A stretch of 21,696 nt of DNA from Bryobacterales bacterium (GCA_003517725.1 DOZZ01000048.1:3317-25012), one strand, 5' to 3'; counted from the stretch's first letter, positions 8,474 to 17,694 are shown. The notes: generated from the letters alone by a model not told the origin. A program made the numbers and translations.

Positions 8474-8479
8474 TATAAA
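8474..8479 (+). promoter_or_regulatory. Possible -10 element upstream of the CADD-like gene
   Basis: TATAAA ends 9 nt before the ATG at 8489. If it is the -10, the transcript would start only a few bases before the ATG and be almost leaderless. No convincing -35 is visible. The rest of 8284-8488 (about 205 bp between divergent starts) holds only a 5-bp GGGCC/GGCCC hairpin at 8347-8360 without a T-tract and an A7 run at 8379-8385; I see no gene or RNA in it. Confidence 0.35.
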
Positions 8480-8488
8480 CTAGATCGC

Positions 8489-9163
8489 ATGACCGCCGAA
8501 ATTCAGTCTCTCGATCAACAGATTGCGTCGAAAAGTCTCTTGCAACATCCCTTCTACGTCGCCTGGAGCCGCGGCGAGTTGTCGCTTCCGGCCCTGCGCG
8601 AGTACGCCGTGCAGTATTACCGGCATGTGGCCGCTTTCCCGACTTACATCTCCGCGGTGCACGCGCAGTGCGACGACCTCGCGGTCCGCCGCCATCTGCT
8701 GGCCAACTTGAGCGATGAGGAAGCAGGAAGCCCCAATCATCCGGAGTTGTGGCTGCAGTTCGCCGCCGGTTTGGGCGTTTCGCAAGATGACGTGGAAGCA
8801 GCGCAGCCGTGGCCAGAGACGCAGCGTCTGATCGACACGTTCCGTGCGGCGTGCGGCACCGCCGGTGTCGCCGCGGGCGTGGCCGCGCTTTACGCTTACG
8901 AGAGCCAGATTCCGGCGGTGGCGGAATCCAAGATCAGAGGCTTACGCGCGTTTTACGGCATCGAAGACGCGGCATCGCTCGAGTACTTTACAGTCCATGA
9001 AGCCGCCGACCGCGAACACTCGGCCGTCGAACGGGACCTGCTCAGTAGCCGCGTGCATGCCGAAAATCTGGAACAGGTTAGCTCCGAAACCGGCAAAGTA
9101 CTGAACGCATTGAACGGCGTCCTGTCCGCCGTTTGCGTGCGTCACGGCATCACGCAAAACTAG
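8489..9163 (+). CDS. CADD-family diiron protein, probable para-aminobenzoate synthase (folate metabolism)
   Basis: This 224-residue helical protein has the TenA/PqqC-like fold and matches the family of the Chlamydia CADD protein. The C. trachomatis metal ligands (Glu81, His88, Glu142, His174, Asp178, His181 as I recall) all map here with a constant offset of four: Glu77, His84, Glu138, His170, Asp174, His177. The tyrosine consumed to make pABA in CADD (Tyr27) maps to Tyr23 in HPFYVAW, and its essential Lys152 maps to Lys148 in AESKIRG. So the enzyme is probably a self-sacrificing oxygenase that builds p-aminobenzoate from its own tyrosine, feeding folate synthesis in place of PabABC. It lies alone, facing away from the redoxin gene, and is followed by the small paired genes. 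Thiaminase II or PqqC activity is less likely given the residue match. Confidence 0.85.
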   Translation: MTAEIQSLDQQIASKSLLQHPFYVAWSRGELSLPALREYAVQYYRHVAAFPTYISAVHAQCDDLAVRRHLLANLSDEEAGSPNHPELWLQFAAGLGVSQDDVEAAQPWPETQRLIDTFRAACGTAGVAAGVAALYAYESQIPAVAESKIRGLRAFYGIEDAASLEYFTVHEAADREHSAVERDLLSSRVHAENLEQVSSETGKVLNALNGVLSAVCVRHGITQN

Positions 9164-9219
9164 AGCCGCGCCCGGGATTTGGCCCGGCACATGCAGTCCA
9201 TCTTGCCGAGGTTGTAAAG

Positions 9220-9786
9220 ATGGAAACTTCAACTCTAATCATTATCGTTGCCGTAGTGATCGCGGTCGCGGCGGTGGCTTGGTTCATGCTGCAGAAGCGT
9301 CGAACCGAAGCACTGAAACATCGCTTTGGACCGGAGTACGATCGAGCCGTTAAAGAGCACGGGGACCCGCGCAAAGCCGAGGCCGCTCTGGGTGCTCGCG
9401 AAAAACGCGTGGAGACGTACCACGTGGTCAGCTTAAATCCCGCCGACCGCGACCGTTTCGCCGCGGAATGGAAAGCGGCTCAGGCTCGCTTTGTCGATAG
9501 CCCGAAGGCCGCCATACAGGACGCCGACCGTCTGGTCGGCGAGGTCATGAAAACGCGTGGTTACCCCATGTCGGATTTCGAACAGCGGGCCGCCGACATC
9601 TCGGTGGACCATCCGCGCGTGGTCGATAACTATCGCCGGGCGCATGCCATCGCCCTTCGGAACCAGAAGGAAGGCGCTACGACGGAGGAATTGCGGACGG
9701 CCATGGTGCATTACCGGACGCTGTTCGAAGACTTGTTGGATTACCCGGTAGCACAGCACGCAGAACACACGGAGGTGCGTAGATGA
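9220..9786 (+). CDS. Membrane-anchored small protein with a domain shared with the next gene
   Basis: The ATG at 9220 is chosen over the in-frame ATG at 9133 because it begins right at the membrane helix and the upstream stretch overlaps the previous gene. It gives 188 residues. Residues 5-24 (TLIIIVAVVIAVAAVAWFML) form one membrane helix followed by a basic QKRR, so the rest should face the cytoplasm. The soluble part has a RDRFAAEWKAAQARFVDSP helix near 80-98, a DADRLVGEVMKTRGYP stretch and ends with TTEELRTAMVHYRTLFEDLL. The same pattern recurs in the next gene. No enzyme motif is visible. The two genes overlap (ATGA), so both products are likely made together. Confidence 0.75.
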   Translation: METSTLIIIVAVVIAVAAVAWFMLQKRRTEALKHRFGPEYDRAVKEHGDPRKAEAALGAREKRVETYHVVSLNPADRDRFAAEWKAAQARFVDSPKAAIQDADRLVGEVMKTRGYPMSDFEQRAADISVDHPRVVDNYRRAHAIALRNQKEGATTEELRTAMVHYRTLFEDLLDYPVAQHAEHTEVRR

Positions 9787-10193
9787 CGGAATCAAACGAA
9801 TACTCGACGGCTGATTTTGTAAAGGTTGGCGAAGGCGGACGCGGAACCGAGGCCCTGGCGGCGGAGCCACCCACTGGAGCGGCGGGGGCTCGCATGGCGC
9901 GAGAACCCGAGCGGGAAGCCGCGGCCGCGCTCTTCGCGGAAGATGAGACCCAAAGCTTTCGCGGTAAATGGACCGACATTCAGGCCGAGTTCGTGGACGA
10001 GCCCAAGAAGTCGGTCGAGAAGGCGGATCACCTGGTGGCCGAAACCATCAAGCGCCTGGCCGAGATCTTCGCGGAGGAGCGCAACAAGCTGGAACACGAG
10101 TGGTCGCGCGGTGAAGATCGCGTGTCGACCGAAGATTTACGAGTAGCGTTGCGGCGGTACCGGTCGTTCTTCGACCGGCTGTTGTCGGTCTAG
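9783..10193 (+). CDS. Small soluble protein, paralogous to the C-terminal part of the upstream gene product
   Basis: This 136-residue protein starts within the stop of its neighbour (ATG 9783-9785, TGA 9784-9786). The first ~50 residues are low-complexity, rich in Gly, Ala, Glu and Pro. The remainder aligns by eye with the upstream product: FRGKWTDIQAEFVDEPKKSV against FAAEWKAAQARFVDSPKAAI, DHLVAETIKRLA against DRLVGEVMKTRG, and VSTEDLRVALRRYRSFFDRLL against TTEELRTAMVHYRTLFEDLL. It lacks the membrane helix. The pair may form a heteromer with one anchored and one soluble partner (inference). Its last 4 bases overlap the end of convergent moaA. Confidence 0.7.
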   Translation: MTESNEYSTADFVKVGEGGRGTEALAAEPPTGAAGARMAREPEREAAAALFAEDETQSFRGKWTDIQAEFVDEPKKSVEKADHLVAETIKRLAEIFAEERNKLEHEWSRGEDRVSTEDLRVALRRYRSFFDRLLSV

Positions 10194-11185
10194 CCGCCGA
10201 TTGAATACATCGGACGTGGCGGGGCTACGAAACGAGAGCTATTGATTTCGTGGCCCAGCCACTTTTCCTTCACATTTCCCCTGATACAGTCGGCAATCTG
10301 AGCATCGGTGCCGCCGCCGCGCAGCAGCGTGCGCACGTCGGCTTCTTCGATTGCGAACAGGCAGTAGCGCAGTTTGCCTTCAGACGTCAGGCGCAGGCGG
10401 TTGCAGTTCAGGCAAAACGGCTTGGTTACCGAAGCGATGAAACCCACCGAGCCGCCGCCGTCGGCATAGCGGTATTCGGTGGCGGGCGCGCGCGGATCGG
10501 CGTCGCGCACCGGCAGCAGGGGAGCGATTTCGCGCGAGAGCGTCTCGATCATCTGGTCGGCGGTCAGCACGCGGCCGCGTTCCCACAGGTGTTGCGCATC
10601 GAGCGGCATGAACTCGATGAAGCGCGGCTCAAAGCCGTTCTCGCGGCAGTAGCGCGCCATCGGAACCAGATCCGGCTCGATCAGATCTTTCACCGCGACC
10701 ACATTAATCTTGATGGGCCCGAAGCCCAGGCGCCGGGCCGCATTGATACCGCGCAGCACCGCCGGCAGATCGTCGCGGCGCGTGATTTGCTGAAATCGCG
10801 CGCGATCCAGGGTATCGAGGTGAATGTTCAGCCTGCGCAGCCCCGCGTCGTAGAGCGCGGGCGCAAACTCTTCGAGCAGTACGGCATTCGTGGTCAATGC
10901 CAAGTCGCGTATACCGGGGACTTGCATCAGCCGCTCGATCAACACCGGCAAACCCCGTCGCAGCAGCGGTTCGCCGCCGGTCACGCGGATCTTAGTGATG
11001 CCCAGTTCCGCGGCAATGCGGGCCACGCGTTCGATCTCTTCGAATGTCAGCAGCTCTCCGCGCGGCATGAACTTCACCCCGGTTTCGGGCATGCAGTAGA
11101 AGCAGCGAATGTTGCATCGGTCGGTAACGCTGATCCGCAGGTTGTCGTGGAGGCGTCCGAAACCGTCGATCAGCGGGGCGCTCAC
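10190..11185 (-). CDS. moaA: GTP 3',8-cyclase (molybdenum cofactor biosynthesis, radical SAM)
   Basis: This 331-residue protein starts at the GTG whose first base is 11185, overlapping the nadA stop (GTGA). A longer open frame continues upstream to 12142, but that part is nadA read in another frame. The N-terminal cluster site CNIRCFYC has Cys24, Cys28 and Cys31 (CxxxCxxC), binding the radical SAM [4Fe-4S]. A second cluster site near the C-terminus has Cys258, Cys261 and Cys275 (CxxC-x13-C), where GTP binds. The chain ends in Gly-Gly, as in functional MoaA. It converts GTP to the 3',8-cyclo intermediate in molybdopterin synthesis. Length and motifs are normal. Downstream moa genes are not in the window. 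Confidence 0.95.
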   Translation of the reverse strand: MSAPLIDGFGRLHDNLRISVTDRCNIRCFYCMPETGVKFMPRGELLTFEEIERVARIAAELGITKIRVTGGEPLLRRGLPVLIERLMQVPGIRDLALTTNAVLLEEFAPALYDAGLRRLNIHLDTLDRARFQQITRRDDLPAVLRGINAARRLGFGPIKINVVAVKDLIEPDLVPMARYCRENGFEPRFIEFMPLDAQHLWERGRVLTADQMIETLSREIAPLLPVRDADPRAPATEYRYADGGGSVGFIASVTKPFCLNCNRLRLTSEGKLRYCLFAIEEADVRTLLRGGGTDAQIADCIRGNVKEKWLGHEINSSRFVAPPRPMYSIGG

Positions 11186-12111
11186 CGCAGGGCCAGCATG
11201 CGCTCGATGGGCAGCCGCGCGCGTTCCATCAACTCGGCCGGCAGTTCCACGCGGGGCTCCAGGTTGCTGAGGCAATCGCGCAGCTTCTCGAGCGTGTTCA
11301 GCCGCATGTAAGGGCACTCGCTGCAATTGCAGTTCTCGTTGGCGACGAAGTAAAACTGCTTGTCGGGCGAGTCGCGGCGCAGGGAATGCTGCACGCCGCT
11401 TTCGGTCATGATGATGAACTCGCGCGCCGGGCTCTTGGCCGCGTAATCGATCAGCGCCGAGGTCGAGCCGATGAACTTGGCATACCGCAGCACGCTCTCC
11501 GGGCATTCTGGATGGGCGATCACTACGGCGTCGGGATGCGCGGCTTGCATGTCCAGCAGACGGCGCGCCGGAAAGGTCGCGTGCACGATGCAGGCGCCCT
11601 GCCAGATCTTCATGTTCTGGCGGCCGGTTTGCTGCTTGACGTAATTGCCCAGATTGCGGTCCGGCAAAAACAGGATGGTCTTGTCGGCCGGAATCGAATT
11701 CACCACCTGAACCGCGTTGCGCGAGGTGCAGATGATGTCGCTCTCGGCCTTCACTTCGGCCGCGGTGTTGATGTAGCTGACGATGACGTGGTCCGGATTG
11801 CGCCGCCGGTACTCGCGAATGGGCTCCGGCGGACAGCCTTCCACCAGCGAACAACTGGCCGCGCGGTCGGGCACCACGACCGTCCGGTGAGGGTTCAGGA
11901 TCTTGGCCGTCTCGGCCATAAACCACACGCCGCAGAACGCGATCACGTCGCCTTCGAAGCTCTGGGCTTTGCGCGCCAACTCCAGGCTGTCGCCAATGAC
12001 GTCGGCTAGTTCCTGGATCTCGGTTTCCTGGTAGTGGTGCGCCAGGATGATGGCGCGGCGGTCGCGCTTGAGTTCCTGAATCTCTTCGGTGATGGTTGGC
12101 GTGGCCAGCAT
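11182..12111 (-). CDS. nadA: Quinolinate synthase A (NAD biosynthesis)
   Basis: This 309-residue protein has the three cluster cysteines of NadA: Cys87 (ASCSLVEGC), Cys174 (GACIVH) and Cys266 (CNCSECPYM). Their spacing agrees with E. coli Cys113, Cys200 and Cys297; the first two are 87 apart in both. The motifs AHHYQ near residue 24 and FMAETAKILNPHRTV near 64-78 are also typical. It condenses iminoaspartate with dihydroxyacetone phosphate to quinolinate on a [4Fe-4S] cluster. The expected partner nadB is not adjacent. moaA follows with a 4-nt GTGA overlap, so the two Fe-S enzymes are likely co-translated. Confidence 0.95.
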   Translation of the reverse strand: MLATPTITEEIQELKRDRRAIILAHHYQETEIQELADVIGDSLELARKAQSFEGDVIAFCGVWFMAETAKILNPHRTVVVPDRAASCSLVEGCPPEPIREYRRRNPDHVIVSYINTAAEVKAESDIICTSRNAVQVVNSIPADKTILFLPDRNLGNYVKQQTGRQNMKIWQGACIVHATFPARRLLDMQAAHPDAVVIAHPECPESVLRYAKFIGSTSALIDYAAKSPAREFIIMTESGVQHSLRRDSPDKQFYFVANENCNCSECPYMRLNTLEKLRDCLSNLEPRVELPAELMERARLPIERMLALR

Positions 12112-12166
12112 TGCGGGGCTTGCTTTCTCTTAAGTTTATCAAGTGTGCCGATAATGAATTGAACCC

Positions 12167-13507
12167 GTGCGCGTTCTGCTCATTTCGACCTACGAACTCG
12201 GCCGCCAGCCTTTCGGACTAGCCTCGCCCGCGGCCTGGCTGCGTCGCCGCGGACATCAGGTGGCCATGGTTGACTTGTCCTGCGAGACTCTTTCGCGCGC
12301 GCAAGTGGCGCACGCCGAAGCCATCGCTCTATATTTACCGATGCACACGGCCACCCGTACGTCGCTAAAATTAATCCCGAACCTGCGCGAAATCAACCCA
12401 ACGGCGCGTTTGTGCGCCTACGGCTTATATGCGTCGATGAACGCGGCGCACCTGAAAAAGCTGGGAGTCGAGACCATCATCGCCGGAGAATTCGAGCAGC
12501 GCCTGGTGGATTGGGTCGAAGACAATCCGCCGGCCGGCGAGGCGATGGACCGGCTGCTGTTCATCACGCCGGATCGCGCCGGGCTGCCGCCGTTGAACCG
12601 CTACGCCAAACTGCTGGGCATGGGCGAGCCGCGCCGCGTGGGCTACACCGAGGCCAGCCGCGGCTGCAAACATCTATGCCGCCATTGCCCGGTAGTGCCG
12701 GTGTATCAGGGGACGTTTCGCGTGGTGCAGCGCGAGGTGGTGCTGGCCGATATAAGGCAGCAGGTCGCGGCCGGCGCCCGGCACATCACCTTCGGCGATC
12801 CCGATTTCTTCAATGGCATTGGCCACGCGCTGCCGCTGGTGCGCGCGCTGCATCGGGAATTTCCGGCGCTCACCTACGACGTCACCATCAAAGTGGAACA
12901 TCTGCTGCAGCATCGCGGTGCGCTGCCGGAGCTGAAGGCCACGGGCTGCCTGTTTATCGTCAGCGCTGTCGAATCGCTTGACGATGCCGTATTGGCGCGT
13001 CTCGCCAAAGGTCATACCCGCCAGGATTTCTTCGAGGCCGTGGATCTGGTGCGCGCAGCTGGCCTGCAACTGGCGCCCACCTTCGTCACGTTCACGCCGT
13101 GGACATCCCGTCAGGATTTTCTGCATCTGATGGGAACGATCGACCAGCTCGATTTGGTGGAGGCCGTCGCTCCAATCCAACTTGCGATACGGCTGCTGAT
13201 CCCCTCTGGTTCGCTGCTGCTGGAGCTCGACGAAGTAAAACGGCTGGTCGACGGTTACGATGCCGAAAAACTGGCGTGGACCTGGCAGCATCCGGATCCT
13301 TCGATGGACCGCCTTTGCGCCGATATTCAGAAGTTGGTGCGGCACAAGCCGAAAGCATCGCGCGCCGAGCTCTTCGAGGATATCTGGCGCCTCGCGGGGG
13401 GCTCGCGGCCGGATTTTGTGACGCCGGACCGCGCGACCGTGCCGTACCTGAACGAGCCCTGGTACTGTTGAGCGGAGCCTGAGGAAGAGCCGGTGGCTCT
13501 TGTGTAA
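12167..13507 (+). CDS. CUAEP-tail radical SAM selenoprotein with N-terminal B12-binding-like domain; TGA at 13469-13471 read as selenocysteine
   Basis: The GTG start at 12167 gives 434 residues to the in-frame TGA, or 446 if the TGA is decoded as Sec. Residues 1-120 resemble a cobalamin-binding Rossmann domain (MRVLLISTYELGRQPFG), although no DxHxxG is visible. The radical SAM site is RGCKHLCRHC with Cys167, Cys171 and Cys174. The last codons before the TGA encode NEPWYC; after it come Ala-Glu-Pro-Glu-Glu-Glu-Pro-Val-Ala-Leu-Val and TAA. Cys-Sec-Ala-Glu-Pro is the CUAEP tail of a known radical SAM family with Sec or Cys (CCAEP) members. A hairpin with a GGU loop follows at 13485-13501, as expected of a SECIS. 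The enzyme is predicted to modify a substrate through a 5'-deoxyadenosyl radical; the substrate is unknown. The ATP-grasp gene starts within its extended 3' end. Automatic annotation would drop the tail. Confidence 0.88.
13485..13501 (+). promoter_or_regulatory. Candidate bacterial SECIS hairpin for selenocysteine insertion
   Basis: A perfect 7-bp stem pairs AAGAGCC (13485-13491) with GGCTCTT (13495-13501) around a GGT triloop (13492-13494). The loop starts 21 nt after the last base of the TGA. The E. coli fdhF SECIS presents a GGUC loop at a similar distance (about 18-19 nt, from memory), and SelB reads the loop guanines. No T-tract follows, so it is not a typical terminator. The hairpin lies inside the extended coding region, as bacterial SECIS elements do. 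Confidence 0.8.
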
Positions 13508-14705
13508 ACCACGCATTCTGCTGGTGGCCGCGACCACCGGCTACCAGGTCCGCTCCTTCGATGCCGCCGCGCGGCAGCTCGGTGTGGAACTGTCGCTGGC
13601 CACGGATCGCTGCCACATCTTGGAAGATCCGTGGGCGGACCGCGCCATCCCGGTGCGCTTTGAAGATCCCGCGCAGTCGGCGGTTCAGGTGCAGGGCCGG
13701 TTCGACGGCATTCTGGCGGTGGGAGATCGCCCGGCATTGCTTGCGGCGCATTTGGCTGAACGCCTCGGTATGAAGTTTCACGGTCCGGCAGCCGTGGCTG
13801 CGTGCGGTGATAAGCACGTCTCTCGAGAACTGTTTGCCGCCGCTGGCCTGCCGACTCCCGCGCACTGCATGCTTGGGGTTCACGATGAGACGTTCGTCGA
13901 TCTGGCGTACCCCTGCGTGCTGAAAGCGCTGCATCTATCGGCATCACGCGGTGTGATCCGAGCCGACGATCTTGGGCAATTTTGCGCCGCCCGCGACCGT
14001 ATTGCCGCTATTACGCGCGAGCCTCACCTGCAGGTGGAAACCTACATCCCGGGGCGCGAGTTCGCTCTGGAGGGCCTGATGCGCAGCGGCCGGCTGCAAT
14101 GCCTGGCGATCTTTGAAAAGCCCGACCCGCTCGACGGCCCGTTCTTTGAAGAGGCCATCTACGTGACGCCGCCGCGCGAAAGTCCCGCCGCGCAACAGGC
14201 CATCGTCGAAGCCACGCAGCGCGCCGTCACGGCGCTGGGTCTGAGCGACGGGCCGATCCACGCCGAGATGCGTGTCAACGCGAGCGGCGTCTGGATGCTG
14301 GAGGTAGCGGCGCGTCCCATAGGCGGGCTGTGCGCGCAGACTTTGCGCTTCGAGCCAGGCGCGCTCTCGCTCGAAGCTCTGCTGTTACGACATGCGCTGG
14401 GTGAAGACACCTTAGAGTTCATCCGCGAGCCGCAGCCATCCGGCGTCATGATGATTCCGGTGCCCGGACACGGGATTCTGCAAAGTGTCGAGGGTGTCGA
14501 ACAGGCGCGCGCTGTGCCGGGGATCGAAGATGTCGTGATCACCGCCAAGCTAGGCGAGGAGCTGATTCCGCTGCCTGAGGGCGCCAGCTATCCCGGCTTT
14601 CTCTTCGCGCGAGCCGATACCGCCGATGCCGTGATCGATGCCCTCCGGCGATCTCATGCGGCGCTCTCGTTTAGCCTCACGGCCAAGCTCAAAGTTTTGG
14701 TCTGA
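13500..14705 (+). CDS. ATP-grasp amino-acid/peptide ligase-like protein
   Basis: The TTG at 13500 is the first plausible start in this frame and gives 401 residues; the next, GTG at 13524, would remove part of the first strand (PRILLVAATTGYQ). The middle has ATP-grasp features: Lys142 in CVLKALHLSASRG, Glu180/Glu188 around VETYIPGREFALEG, and a metal site with Glu256 (HAEMRVN), Glu268 and Arg272 (EVAARPIGG). The C-terminal ~90 residues (IPVPGHGILQSVEGVEQARAVPG onward) resemble the second C-terminal domain of L-amino acid ligases. Such enzymes join a carboxylate to an amine through an acylphosphate using ATP. The start overlaps the Sec-extended radical SAM gene by 8 nt, and the pair likely belongs to one pathway of unknown product. 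Its start codon lies in the 3' arm of the SECIS hairpin, so coupled translation is likely. Confidence 0.8.
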   Translation: MCKPRILLVAATTGYQVRSFDAAARQLGVELSLATDRCHILEDPWADRAIPVRFEDPAQSAVQVQGRFDGILAVGDRPALLAAHLAERLGMKFHGPAAVAACGDKHVSRELFAAAGLPTPAHCMLGVHDETFVDLAYPCVLKALHLSASRGVIRADDLGQFCAARDRIAAITREPHLQVETYIPGREFALEGLMRSGRLQCLAIFEKPDPLDGPFFEEAIYVTPPRESPAAQQAIVEATQRAVTALGLSDGPIHAEMRVNASGVWMLEVAARPIGGLCAQTLRFEPGALSLEALLLRHALGEDTLEFIREPQPSGVMMIPVPGHGILQSVEGVEQARAVPGIEDVVITAKLGEELIPLPEGASYPGFLFARADTADAVIDALRRSHAALSFSLTAKLKVLV

Positions 14706-14720
14706 TTTTTTGCGGGCTAC

Positions 14721-15053
14721 TCACTCGAAAATCGGCGATATCCTCGCCAGCACCTCGTCCATGACCGCGCCCGGAATCATCTCCAGCTTCCTGCCGCCGC
14801 GGGCGACGAGATCGAGCGCGCGGGGCTGGTCGCACCGGACAACGCCCGTGGTTTTGGCGCCGGCGCCTGTCAATGGTACGGCGAAACCGGCCGTCCGCGC
14901 GAAATTACCGCCGCTCGTGATCGGAAGAACTATCGGGAGCTTCGTGATCCGGTTGAAGACCTCGGGCGACACGATAAGCACCGGACGGCGGCCCTTTTGC
15001 TCGTGCCCCGACGTAGGATCGAGGCTGACGAGCCAGATTTCGCCGCGCTTCAT
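14721..15053 (-). CDS. MazF/PemK-type toxin (endoribonuclease)
   Basis: This 110-residue protein begins MKRGEIWLVSLDPTSGHEQKGRRPVLIVS, the beta-barrel start of PemK/MazF toxins with the conserved G-EIW and RPVLIVS motifs. It also has the core segment VVRCDQPRALDL near residues 72-83, which is the family's RNA-binding strand with Cys/Asp and the Q-x-R element. MazF toxins cleave mRNA at short motifs, stopping translation until the antitoxin neutralises them. Length is normal. Its ATG shares one base with the stop (TAATG) of the antitoxin gene upstream, the usual antitoxin-first order. Confidence 0.9.
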   Translation of the reverse strand: MKRGEIWLVSLDPTSGHEQKGRRPVLIVSPEVFNRITKLPIVLPITSGGNFARTAGFAVPLTGAGAKTTGVVRCDQPRALDLVARGGRKLEMIPGAVMDEVLARISPIFE

Positions 15054-15310
15054 TAGATGAGCTCGCCGCCCACGGGTTTACTATCGAGCCATGCCTGCTC
15101 TTCCCTGGCGCGCGGCGCTTTGGCATCGCATTGAGCCAGCAGTTCGTTCAAGGTATAACGATGCCGCGGCTGCGGCTCGACGATGAGACGTCCGCTTTCG
15201 ACCGCGATGCCGACCTTAGCGCCTGGCTGCAAGTGCAGAATATCGAGCAGCGCGGGCGGCACGGCCAGCATGACCGAGCCCCCGACCTTGCGCAGATTGG
15301 TGATGTGCAT
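15053..15310 (-). CDS. MazE/AbrB-like antitoxin
   Basis: This 85-residue protein has an N-terminal swapped-hairpin AbrB/SpoVT domain: LRKVGGSVMLAVPPALLDILHLQPGAKVGIAVESGRLIVEP covers residues 6-46. The C-terminal part (HRYTLNELLAQCDAKAPRAREEQAWLDS) is charged and probably disordered until it wraps around the toxin. AbrB-type antitoxins bind DNA as dimers and repress their own operon. Its ATG lies directly next to a palindrome (15311-15332), a likely operator. It is divergent from metY. Confidence 0.9.
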   Translation of the reverse strand: MHITNLRKVGGSVMLAVPPALLDILHLQPGAKVGIAVESGRLIVEPQPRHRYTLNELLAQCDAKAPRAREEQAWLDSKPVGGELI

Positions 15311-16653
<1,343 letters not shown>

Positions 16654-16701
16654 GGCGCTTCCGCGACGGCTTCGTGTGACCAACTCGTCGCGGGGCGCAT
16701 C

Positions 16702-16707
16702 TATAAT
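16702..16707 (+). promoter_or_regulatory. Candidate -10 element of the DUF1385-prfA-prmC operon
   Basis: A perfect TATAAT lies 16 nt before the GTG at 16724, and a GAAGAGG ribosome-binding site (16711-16717) is placed 6 nt before that GTG. No good -35 is seen at the normal spacing. The 70-bp gap after metY contains nothing else. Confidence 0.5.
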
Positions 16708-16723
16708 GGAGAAGAGGTAATTT

Positions 16724-17694
16724 GTGAACTTCCGTACTTTCGTTCGGGTTTTTTCCTATTCGCAAATGTTGCCGGTGCTCGAAAGCGGTGAAGAGACGCT
16801 GGTCGGCGGGCAAGCCGTGGTGGAAGGCGTCATGATGCGCGCGCCCCACAGCTATTGCGTGGCCGTGCGGCGGCCCGATGGCCAGATCGTGACGGAAGAG
16901 ATGGCCGTGCCGCGCATGTCGGAAAAATATCGCATCTTCAAACTGCCCGTGTTCCGCGGCGTCGGCACCTTGTTTCAAGCCATGTCGCTCGGCATGAAAG
17001 CTCTGCGCTTCTCGGCTCAGGCGGCGCTGGTGGAAGAAGGCCCGGATGCCAAACCGATCTCTTCGTGGGCCATGGGCGCCAACGCGCTGCTGTCGGTCGG
17101 CTTCTTCATCTTCATGTACAAATTCATTCCGCTGTGGCTGGCCACCAAGCTGGCCCACGCGTATCCCGCGCTGAGCGGGCAGATCGCGCTGAATGGCATC
17201 GACGGGCTGATCCGCATGGTGATTTTCATCAGCTTCCTGCTGCTGCTCTCGCGCGCCAAGGACATCCGGCGCGTGTTTGAATACCACGGCGCGGAACACA
17301 AGGTGGTCTTCAATTTTGAATCCGGCAAGGCCGTGAATGTCGAAAACGCGCAGAAGTTCCAGACATGGCATCCGCGCTGCGGCACCAGTTTCCTGCTGGT
17401 CGTGATGGTGCTCTCGACCTTGATCTACATGCTGGTCCCGATCCACGGTTTCGCGGCCAAGATGCTGTTCCGCGTGGCCATGCTGCCGGTAGTCGCGGGG
17501 CTGAGCTATGAGCTGATCCGTTTCGCGGCCAAGAGCCCGGGCATCGGCATGCGCCTGCTGACGGCGCCCGGCTTGTGGCTGCAGCGCATCACCACTAAGC
17601 CGCCGTCGGACGATCAGGCCGAAGTCGCAATTCACGCGCTCGACCGCGCCATGGCGCTCGAGACGCAGCAGGGCGGGGAACTGGTTATCGCCTG

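Noticed and set aside
11186..12142. Apparent 650-residue minus-strand frame that would fuse extra sequence to MoaA
   Set aside because: The upstream part is nadA read in another frame; MoaA begins at GTG 11185, and NadA has full family motifs in its own frame.
13485..13507. Hairpin after the radical SAM gene as a rho-independent terminator
   Set aside because: No T-tract follows, and the downstream gene starts within it. Position and GGU loop fit a SECIS.
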